Assembly: GCA_002342205.1 (NCBI GenBank)
Contig: DDPN01000041.1
Span: 1,365-8,862, forward strand
Direction of reading: 5' to 3'
Length of the DNA: 7,498 nt
Source of the DNA: Chitinophagaceae bacterium UBA2467
Lineage (GTDB): Bacteria > Bacteroidota > Bacteroidia > Chitinophagales > Chitinophagaceae
Shown: positions 1 to 6,188 of the stretch, piece by piece
How the letters are laid out: the number at the start of each line of letters is the position of its first letter
Position numbering within the stretch: position 1 is the first letter of the stretch
The notes under the pieces: model-generated
The model's input: only the letters and a program-made list of their open reading frames with translations
Databases searched by the model: none
What the model was told of the DNA's origin: nothing
Position numbers and translations under genes: made by a program

Positions 1-1524
1 ATTTGCTGTTAATTGTAAACAGAGATGCAAACAGTTGTCGATTTCTTTTTGTAAAGCAGGATTACTTTCTAGTTGTTTAGCTAAAATCCAAGGCTCCTTT
101 TTTTGCATGTATTGGTTTCCCTTTCTCGCTAAATCAATCACTTCATAAAGTGCGTCTCTAAATTTGTATTGCTCTAATAAGGCGCTAACACGAGCAGGGG
201 TTTGCTTGATTTCTTCAATCAAGAATTGATCTTGATCATTGAATAAGCTTGCATCCAGTGGGGGAACCTTGCCGTTACATAACTTGTGCATCAAGACCCA
301 TGTCCGGTTGACAAAGTTTCCAAAAATGGCTACCAGCTCACTGTTTACAGCTTCTTGAAATCCCTTCCAGGTAAATTCACTGTCTTTTGTTTCGGGCGCA
401 ATTTGTGTTAAGTAATAACGCAACATATCTACACACTGTGCTCCTCCGTTTTCTGCTTGCACAAAATCTTGGATATAATCACGCATGTCTAGCTTCCAAT
501 TTCGGCTGGTGCTCATTTTATCTCCTTCCAAATTCAGAAACTCATTGGCCGGAACTTGATCGGGAAGAATATACCCATGCAAGCGGAGCATGATGGGGAA
601 TATGATACAATGAAAAACAATATTGTCTTTTCCTATAAAATGAACCAGTTTGGTGTCTTTATCTTCCCAATACGGCTTCCAATCTTTACCCTGGTCCAGT
701 GCCCATTGTTTGGTGGCACTGATATAGCCAATAGGGGCATCAAACCAAACATATAATACTTTACCAGCCGACCCAGGAATGGTAGAGGGCACTTGCACAC
801 CCCAATCCAAATCACGCGTAACTGCACGTGGTTGAAGACCACCGTCAATCCAACTTTTACATTGGCCAACCACTGTAGATCGCCAATCTTGCCCATGATC
901 ATCTAAGATCCATTTTCTTAAAAATGATTCATGCTGATCTAATGGTAAGTACCAGTGGGTAGTCTTCTTTTTTAGTGGCGTATTACCACTCAGTGTACTG
1001 AGTGGGTTCACTAACTCATCTGGACTTAAGGTGCGACCACAAGACTCACATTGATCTCCGTAGGCACGATCACTGTGGCAGTGCGGACAAGTTCCTTTTA
1101 TAAATCGATCTGCTAAAAAAGTATTGGCTGCTTCATCAAAATACTGTTCTGATTCTTTTGTGATCAGTGCTTTGTCATTATACAGTTTTGTAAAAAAAGC
1201 AGCGGCTGTTTCGTGGTGAAGGGGTTCACTCGTTCGATGATAAATATCAAAACTGATCGAAAGCGTTTCAAAGTCTTCTTTTAACGCTTGGTGATATTTA
1301 TCAATGATTGCACGAGGTGTTGTATCTTCTTTTTTTGCTTGAATAGGGATAGCTGTTCCATGCTCATCGCTTCCGCACACAAAAACCACCTCTCTTTTTT
1401 GGGCGCGCAAATATCGAACATAGATATCGGCCGGAATATATGCGCCTGCCAAATGCCCAATGTGTTTTAATCCATTTGCATAGGGTAGTGCTGATGTGAC
1501 CAGATATCTTTTGGGCGTGTTCAT
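1..1524 (-). CDS. metG: Methionyl-tRNA synthetase, N-terminal 508 codons (partial, cut by window start)
   Basis: This class I aminoacyl-tRNA synthetase charges tRNA-Met with methionine in the cytoplasm and is essential for translation. Translating the minus strand from the ATG at 1524-1522 gives one open frame to base 1. The class I signature HIGH is at residues 21-24 (NGLKHIGHLAG). The connective-peptide zinc knuckle has cysteines C146, C149, C159 and C162 (CPHC and CESC). The methionine-pocket block VWFDAPIGY lies around W260, and the second class I signature is KMSTS at 336-340 (GDKMSTSRNW), a KMSKS variant. The anticodon-binding helical domain follows, with the conserved tryptophan W479 in KKEPWILAK. 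Family members in this phylum are, from memory, about 680-690 residues, so roughly 170-180 C-terminal residues, possibly including a tRNA-binding domain, lie outside the window. No Shine-Dalgarno precedes the start, which is common in Bacteroidota. The gene diverges from the LD-carboxypeptidase gene. Identity is secure; only the 3' end is unseen. Confidence 0.97.
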   Translation of the reverse strand, partial: MNTPKRYLVTSALPYANGLKHIGHLAGAYIPADIYVRYLRAQKREVVFVCGSDEHGTAIPIQAKKEDTTPRAIIDKYHQALKEDFETLSISFDIYHRTSEPLHHETAAAFFTKLYNDKALITKESEQYFDEAANTFLADRFIKGTCPHCHSDRAYGDQCESCGRTLSPDELVNPLSTLSGNTPLKKKTTHWYLPLDQHESFLRKWILDDHGQDWRSTVVGQCKSWIDGGLQPRAVTRDLDWGVQVPSTIPGSAGKVLYVWFDAPIGYISATKQWALDQGKDWKPYWEDKDTKLVHFIGKDNIVFHCIIFPIMLRLHGYILPDQVPANEFLNLEGDKMSTSRNWKLDMRDYIQDFVQAENGGAQCVDMLRYYLTQIAPETKDSEFTWKGFQEAVNSELVAIFGNFVNRTWVLMHKLCNGKVPPLDASLFNDQDQFLIEEIKQTPARVSALLEQYKFRDALYEVIDLARKGNQYMQKKEPWILAKQLESNPALQKEIDNCLHLCLQLTAN

Positions 1525-1543
1525 GGTGATGCAAAAATACCGG

Positions 1544-1552
1544 AAAGGAAGG
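1544..1552 (+). promoter_or_regulatory. Shine-Dalgarno-like site favouring the upstream ldcA start at 1563
   Basis: The sequence AAAGGAAGG ends 10 bases before the ATG at 1563. It is the strongest Shine-Dalgarno-like match I noticed upstream of a start in this window and is the main argument for the longer, 313-residue form of the LD-carboxypeptidase. Against it, Bacteroidota rely little on such sites, and the family N-terminus aligns with the ATG at 1599. It may be a chance purine run. Confidence 0.3.
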
Positions 1553-1598
1553 CAAGCCCAAAATGACTTTCATTGTTACCTTTATGCGACTAAACCCT

Positions 1599-2504
1599 AT
1601 GATTACACCTGAATATTTGAAGCCTGGAGACACGATTGCGATTGTTTGCCCTGCGGGTTACCTGCCTGCCGTTAATGTGCAAACCTGTGTGACTATTTTA
1701 AACCAATGGGGTTACCGCGTGATACAAGGAACTACTGTTGGAGGATCATCTTCAACTTATTTTTCCGGAACAGATCAGGAGCGGTTAACAGATTTTCAGC
1801 GGATGTTGGATGATACGACAGTAAAAGCCATTTTATGTGGACGGGGAGGCTATGGAACGGGGCGTATCATTGAGCAAATCAATTTTTCTACTTTTTTGAC
1901 AAAGCCAAAATGGATCATAGGATATAGTGATATCACTGTTTTGCATGCGCATATTCACCAACAACATCAAATTGTCACTTTGCATGCACCGATGGCTACT
2001 GCATTTAATGGAGAGGGCTGGAAAAATGAATATGTACAATCCTTGCGAGAAGCACTCGAAGGAGTGACTTCGGCTTGTTCAGGCCCTGAGCATTCTTTTA
2101 ATCGACAGGGTTTTGCAAAAGCACCGCTAGTAGGAGGCAACCTTGCATTACTGGCGCATTTAGTAGGAACATCTTCTGATTTAGATACAACGGGTAAGAT
2201 ATTATTCATTGAAGATGTGGGAGAGCAACTGTATAATATTGATCGAATGCTGTTTCAATACAAGCGCAGTGGGAAGCTTTCGCAATTAGCTGGCTTAATT
2301 GTTGGAGGTTTTACTGAATGTAAAGACACGGAGCGTCCATTTGGGCGCACAGCTTATGAAATTATTAAAGAAGCCGTTGCAGAATATGATTATCCCGTTT
2401 GTTTTGATTTCCCCGTAAGTCATACGGAAAGAAACTATGCGCTTAAAGTGGGTGCTACCTACGAATTACGTGTAGATGCAACGGGTTCACTTCTTGCAGA
2501 GTGA
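1599..2504 (+). CDS. ldcA: LD-carboxypeptidase (muramoyltetrapeptide carboxypeptidase), peptidase family S66
   Basis: Family S66 enzymes remove the terminal D-alanine from murein tetrapeptides (an L,D bond) in the cytoplasm during peptidoglycan recycling. Counting from the ATG at 1599, the Ser-Glu-His triad is visible: nucleophile S110 in IIGYSDITVLH, E205 in LFIEDVGEQLYNIDRML, and H275 in FPVSHTERNYAL. Other family blocks are the N-terminal LKPGDTIAIVCPAG, the GRGGYGTGR loop and PLVGGNLALLAHLVGT. Length from this start is 301 residues, normal for the family, and there is no signal peptide. Start choice is uncertain. In-frame ATGs also exist at 1563 and 1584; the 1563 start has a Shine-Dalgarno-like AAAGGAAGG (1544-1552) but adds 12 residues (MTFIVTFMRLNP) not expected in the family, whereas 1599 begins MITPEYLKPGD, the usual family N-terminus. 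The gene diverges from metG and converges on the hydrolase operon with 7 bases between the stops. Confidence 0.93.
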   Translation: MITPEYLKPGDTIAIVCPAGYLPAVNVQTCVTILNQWGYRVIQGTTVGGSSSTYFSGTDQERLTDFQRMLDDTTVKAILCGRGGYGTGRIIEQINFSTFLTKPKWIIGYSDITVLHAHIHQQHQIVTLHAPMATAFNGEGWKNEYVQSLREALEGVTSACSGPEHSFNRQGFAKAPLVGGNLALLAHLVGTSSDLDTTGKILFIEDVGEQLYNIDRMLFQYKRSGKLSQLAGLIVGGFTECKDTERPFGRTAYEIIKEAVAEYDYPVCFDFPVSHTERNYALKVGATYELRVDATGSLLAE

Positions 2505-2511
2505 AAATAGG

Positions 2512-3327
2512 CTAGAGCACCTTTTTTATTGCAGAAATAGTAATTGGAAAATTATAGAGATCGTTATGACTCCCTTTTTCTATGGTGATCAACTGATCTC
2601 CTTTTTTGAATGCATTAGATAGTCGAATAGAATTTTCATAGGCAACAACACCATCAGCTGTGCCATGTAATAGTAAGACGGGTGCAGTTACTTGTTGTAA
2701 ATAGGTGTGAGTAGGAAACTGGAAATGCATTAACAAGTTAAAAGGGTAAATTGGAGCATAATGGGACAACACAGAGGGTAAATCATAGTAGGGTGTTTCT
2801 GCAATTAGATAACGGCAGTCTCTTTTAGCAGCCAACTGAGCTGCTACGCCTGAGCCCAAGCTTTTACCGTAAATAATAAGCTGAGACGGGGTATAGCTTT
2901 TTCGAGCAATAGAATAGACAACTTGGCTCCATTCATACATTTTACTTTCTGTTATCTCACCTCTACTTTTTCCATATCCTGGATAATCCATCATGAATAC
3001 CTCATATCCACTTTCAGTAAAAATTTTTGCAAATCGTGCGTACCATTCAACATTTTGGCGATTGCCATGAAAATAGAGCACCGCTCCTTTAGCTGGACTT
3101 AATGTAGTAAACCGTGTAAGATGAAGGGTGTCTTCGGTGTTGATAGGGATACTAATCTCCTGATGTGGTTGATTTATTTTTAATGCTGCTTCCGTAGGAA
3201 TAACGACCGGTTTAAATAACAGTCGCTCCTGGTTTGCATAAAATATCCACCCAGCTAATAAGTAAATCAAAAGGATCCCTCCAATTATTTTACGCCATTT
3301 AGATTTTGAGTTACCCATTTTTTTCAT
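2512..3327 (-). CDS. Membrane-anchored alpha/beta hydrolase (ABHD13/BEM46-like), second of a tandem pair
   Basis: A 271-residue serine hydrolase of the alpha/beta-hydrolase fold; the substrate is unknown, and esterase, lipase or thioesterase activity are all possible. Residues 13-30 form one hydrophobic segment preceded by a basic stretch (KSKWRK), so by the positive-inside rule the N-terminus is cytoplasmic and the catalytic domain may face the periplasm (inference). The oxyanion-loop motif LYFHGN is at 84-89, then DYPGYGKSRGE at about 114-124. The nucleophile elbow GKSLGSG puts S156 at its centre, D225 is in HGTADGVV, and H254 is in KGSHNDL, so the triad is complete. The ATG overlaps the TGA of the upstream hydrolase by one base (TGATG at 3329-3325), which suggests translational coupling; an ATG three codons later is an alternative start. 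It is the last gene of the kup operon and shares nearly all its motifs, in order, with its neighbour, indicating tandem duplication. Confidence 0.9.
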   Translation of the reverse strand: MKKMGNSKSKWRKIIGGILLIYLLAGWIFYANQERLLFKPVVIPTEAALKINQPHQEISIPINTEDTLHLTRFTTLSPAKGAVLYFHGNRQNVEWYARFAKIFTESGYEVFMMDYPGYGKSRGEITESKMYEWSQVVYSIARKSYTPSQLIIYGKSLGSGVAAQLAAKRDCRYLIAETPYYDLPSVLSHYAPIYPFNLLMHFQFPTHTYLQQVTAPVLLLHGTADGVVAYENSIRLSNAFKKGDQLITIEKGSHNDLYNFPITISAIKKVL

Positions 3328-4115
3328 CAGTATTTGAGAATATCGCGTATAAAGTTATGATACTCGTCAAAGGAGGGTAGATTATTATGACCTCCACCCT
3401 CAATACGTATCAACGTTGTTTTGTTAGGGTTTTTTTGTTGCAAGGCAACACTATGCCGAAAAGGAATTAATCGGTCTTTTGTACCGTGAATGATATAAGT
3501 ATGGCAACGAACATTAGGAAGCCATTGATCGGAACGGAGATGATAGCGTAACACTAAACGAACCGGAAGGATTGGCAAAAAACGCTCAATGACTTTTTTA
3601 AAATTAAAATACGGAGCATCTAAAATTAAATAGCGAGGGTTATTATCTGAAGCTAGTTTGGTTGCAAAACCACTACCTAAACTTCGGCCGTATATAATTA
3701 GGTGGTCTTCGGGGTATTTTTCTTTTAGTCTCTCGTAAACATATTGCATGTCTCCCAGCATCTCTTTTTCATTTCGTTTACCAGTACTTTTTCCAAAGCC
3801 TCGGTAGTCAACTAATACTACATCGTAATTGTACCTATAAAAATCTTTCGCATATCGCGCCCATCCTTTGATGCTACGCGTGTTGCCATGAAAATATAAA
3901 ATCAAGCCTTTGGGCTGCTCCCTATAAAAATGAAGGGCGTTAATCCGTACGCCGGGGGCACTATCAAAAAAGTACTCTTTAAAAGGGGCCTCGTATTTGA
4001 ATTCAAAATTGGCAGCTAGCACCTCTGGTCGAAAAATAAATTTATCCTGTAGTAAAAAAGCAAGAAGGGTGAGTATTGCAACTACACCTGCTATGTACCA
4101 GAATACAATAGGCAC
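3327..4115 (-). CDS. Membrane-anchored alpha/beta hydrolase (ABHD13/BEM46-like), first of a tandem pair
   Basis: A 262-residue serine hydrolase; substrate not predictable. A single hydrophobic segment at residues 3-22 acts as signal anchor or uncleaved signal, followed by LLQDKFIFRP, like the junction in its paralogue. The catalytic parts are LYFHGN at 73-78, DYRGFGKSTGK at about 103-113, the nucleophile elbow GRSLGSG with S145, D214 in HGTKDRLIP, and H243 in GGGHNNL. The start is GTG at 4115-4113. No other start is possible upstream because the kup TAA stop lies in the same frame only two codons before it, and no ATG follows until about residue 119, so losing the GTG would remove the membrane anchor and much of the core. 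The gap to kup is 6 bases, and the stop overlaps the next hydrolase start by one base. No Shine-Dalgarno is visible, so translation probably depends on ribosomes finishing kup. Confidence 0.91.
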   Translation of the reverse strand: MPIVFWYIAGVVAILTLLAFLLQDKFIFRPEVLAANFEFKYEAPFKEYFFDSAPGVRINALHFYREQPKGLILYFHGNTRSIKGWARYAKDFYRYNYDVVLVDYRGFGKSTGKRNEKEMLGDMQYVYERLKEKYPEDHLIIYGRSLGSGFATKLASDNNPRYLILDAPYFNFKKVIERFLPILPVRLVLRYHLRSDQWLPNVRCHTYIIHGTKDRLIPFRHSVALQQKNPNKTTLIRIEGGGHNNLPSFDEYHNFIRDILKY

Positions 4116-4121
4116 GGTAAA

Positions 4122-6134
4122 TTAGTTTTCGACTCTTTTCAGTCGGAGATTGGTAACAGGTGCGACAATCAGTGGAAACTTTTCAACTGTAACATTCGCT
4201 TGGTCCAATCCAAACCCTTTTTCTTCGGAGAGGCTGTGGTCTTTGAGCCAGAAATAAAACTTCATGACTAGTCTTTCTATAAAAGGAAGTTCGTTGTCTT
4301 GGCTTAAATATTTTTCCATTACCATAAACTGAAAATCTCCCACCACTTTGCTTTGTGATAGACTCTCGTAGCGGCTGTTGATCTCTACTTCTTGGTTGGC
4401 AACGAGCTCCTCCACTACTTTTCGGAACATCAAGTTGACACGCGGTTCCATGCGAAATCCTAGTCTGAAATCAACACGGATAATGTCATTGGGGATTATA
4501 TGTGTCACTTTGTATTCACAAGTATATGGGTCGTCTACTGTATCAATATGTACAAACCAGTAAATGTCTGCTCGCTTTGGTTTACGATTGAGTATGGAGT
4601 AAATGATTTTATGTTCAATTTCTTTTGGGTTATTTGCGCTAGTCATGTAAACAAGGTGTGTAGCATATTTTGGTACAGATATATCTACACTTAATTCTTG
4701 AATTTTATTGATATAATGATCTAGCCTGACAAATTCTATATATCGGTTTTTAATTTTTCTCGCTCGATACCAAACGAACATGATAACAAATATGATAAGC
4801 CCGATTAGTAAAGTGATATACCCTCCGTGTGTGAATTTTACAAGTAGTGCAATTAGGTAGGAAGTTTCTACGATAAGATAGCCAACTAAAAAGAGGTAAA
4901 TCCAGGTTGATTTAATCCGATGTAAAACCAAGTAATTAGCAAATAATATGGTTGTGCTTAACATGGTCACAATAATGGCCAAGCCGTAGGCTGCTTCCAT
5001 GTCAGAAGATTTTCTAAAATAAAGAACCACGCCAACGCAGCCTAAAAACATGAGTAAATTAATCGCGGGAATAAATAGCTGTCCCTTTTCTTCTGAGGGA
5101 TACCGGATTTTCATTTTTGGCCATAAATTAAGTCGCATGGCTTCGCTAACCAACGTATAAGCACCAGAGACCATTGCTTGACTTGCAATGACTGCTGCAG
5201 AAGTAGCAATAATTACACCAGGAATAATAAACCATTGTGGCATTAAGTCATAAAAAGCGTTGATGCGTAGTTGACTTTTAACCAATGCAGTGATAGGTTG
5301 ATTAATACTGCTCAGGGTAACTTGTTGTCCGTTCAGTGTGTATTTCTGTGCAAGCAAAGCTGCGCCTTGCCCAAAGTAGTTAAAGAGTAAACAAATCTTC
5401 ACGTAAATCCACGACAGTCGAATGTTACCTCTGCCACAGTGACCCAAATCGCTGTATAGTGCTTCTGCTCCTGTAGTACACAGGAATACTGCTCCTAATA
5501 GCCAAAATCCTCCAGGATATGTTTTTAGAAATGAAATTGCATAGTGTGGAGAAACAGCTTTGAATATGGATAGATCATCAAAAACATGAATGGCACCCAG
5601 CACCAATAACATGGTGAACCAGATAAACATAATAGGTCCAAAAAGTTGTCCGATTGAAGCTGTACCAAATTGTTGTAAAAAGAAAAATAATACGAGAATA
5701 GAAATTACAATAATAACTACTGTGTTACTACCCTCCCTTATGCCTAACGAGGGTAGTTCTTTTAATCCTTCTATGGCAGAGGTAATAGAAATAGGGGGAG
5801 TAATAATTCCATCCGCTAATAATGCAGCCCCACCCACCATAGCAGGAAATACCAGCCATTTTCTTCTTCTTCTTACCAACGCATACAGTGCAAAAGTTCC
5901 TCCCTCGCCCCGATTATCTGCCCTCAAAACCATTAAGACATATTTAAGGGTTGTTTGTAGGGTTATTGTCCAAATAATACAAGAGAGAGTGCCTAGAATT
6001 AACTCTTCACTAATAATTCTATTGTCTATAATTGCGTTAAAGACGTAAAGAGGGGAGGTTCCAATGTCTCCGAATATAATTCCCAGTGCGACAAGTAGTC
6101 CCGCACCGGTTACCTTGTTGGTCGAAACTTTCAC
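4122..6134 (-). CDS. kup: Kup/HAK/KT-family potassium uptake transporter
   Basis: An inner-membrane potassium importer, understood in E. coli as a K+/H+ symporter. The protein is 670 residues, somewhat longer than E. coli Kup (622). The family signature GDIGTSPLY is at residues 22-30, and acidic residues proposed to bind K+ or couple protons in E. coli Kup have counterparts here: D23, E122 in ITSAIEGL and E224 in TGAEALYSDLGH. The blocks DGIITPPIS (about 108-116) and IIATSAAVIASQAMVSGAY (about 308-326) are also typical. About twelve hydrophobic segments end near residue 457, followed by a soluble C-terminal domain of some 210 residues expected in the cytoplasm. A run of four AGA arginine codons plus lysine (88-92) fits a positive cytoplasmic loop. 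The start is GTG at 6134-6132; a TAA lies nine codons upstream in frame and no other start lies between. It is the first gene of a three-gene operon and diverges from a secreted-protein gene. Confidence 0.96.
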   Translation of the reverse strand: MKVSTNKVTGAGLLVALGIIFGDIGTSPLYVFNAIIDNRIISEELILGTLSCIIWTITLQTTLKYVLMVLRADNRGEGGTFALYALVRRRRKWLVFPAMVGGAALLADGIITPPISITSAIEGLKELPSLGIREGSNTVVIIVISILVLFFFLQQFGTASIGQLFGPIMFIWFTMLLVLGAIHVFDDLSIFKAVSPHYAISFLKTYPGGFWLLGAVFLCTTGAEALYSDLGHCGRGNIRLSWIYVKICLLFNYFGQGAALLAQKYTLNGQQVTLSSINQPITALVKSQLRINAFYDLMPQWFIIPGVIIATSAAVIASQAMVSGAYTLVSEAMRLNLWPKMKIRYPSEEKGQLFIPAINLLMFLGCVGVVLYFRKSSDMEAAYGLAIIVTMLSTTILFANYLVLHRIKSTWIYLFLVGYLIVETSYLIALLVKFTHGGYITLLIGLIIFVIMFVWYRARKIKNRYIEFVRLDHYINKIQELSVDISVPKYATHLVYMTSANNPKEIEHKIIYSILNRKPKRADIYWFVHIDTVDDPYTCEYKVTHIIPNDIIRVDFRLGFRMEPRVNLMFRKVVEELVANQEVEINSRYESLSQSKVVGDFQFMVMEKYLSQDNELPFIERLVMKFYFWLKDHSLSEEKGFGLDQANVTVEKFPLIVAPVTNLRLKRVEN

Positions 6135-6138
6135 CCGA

Positions 6139-6171
6139 CAAAGGTATAGGCAAAAAACTTAAACTTTTAAA
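6139..6171 (-). promoter_or_regulatory. Probable Bacteroidota-type promoter of the kup operon
   Basis: On the minus strand TACCTTTG (6146-6139) is an exact match to the Bacteroidota -7 consensus TAnnTTTG. A TTTA (6171-6168), one mismatch from the -33 consensus TTTG, lies 21 bases upstream, within the tolerated spacing of about 19-21. The expected transcription start, a few bases after the -7 box, falls at or next to the GTG start of kup, leaving almost no 5' leader. The -33 match is weak, so confidence rests mainly on the -7 box and its location. Confidence 0.45.
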
Positions 6172-6173
6172 GG

Positions 6174-6181
6174 TAACTTTA
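6174..6181 (+). promoter_or_regulatory. Possible -7 promoter element for the secreted-protein gene
   Basis: TAACTTTA differs from the Bacteroidota -7 consensus TAnnTTTG only in the last base and ends 7 bases before the ATG at 6189. I see no -33 TTTG at the right distance upstream. The gene must have its promoter in or near this 54-base divergent gap, and this is the best match, but in AT-rich DNA such a match can arise by chance. Confidence 0.22.
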
Positions 6182-6188
6182 TAGCGTT

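Noticed and set aside
387..902. Short open frames of 66-89 residues on both strands within the metG region
   Set aside because: All lie inside the continuous MetRS frame, which carries all the expected motifs; these are out-of-frame shadows.
1525..1610. Bacteroidota promoter for metG on the minus strand (TCATTTTG-like box in the upstream region)
   Set aside because: The box mismatches the consensus at a key position, and no TTTG-like -33 element lies at the required spacing.
2489..2505. Small inverted repeat TCACT...AGTGA at the end of ldcA, as a terminator between the convergent genes
   Set aside because: The stem is only 5 base pairs with an 8-base loop, and no T-run follows it on either strand. 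The convergent operon and ldcA must end somewhere near here, but this is not a convincing intrinsic terminator.
5860..5876. Short trinucleotide run (CTT repeats on the plus strand) as a possible variable microsatellite
   Set aside because: It encodes four arginines and a lysine in a cytoplasmic loop of Kup. It is a triplet repeat too short to suggest phase variation and would not shift the frame.
5590..6048. 152-residue open frame on the plus strand, opposite kup
   Set aside because: It is the antisense of the kup N-terminal membrane region. Its composition is low-complexity, it has no recognisable motif, and kup is certain on the other strand.
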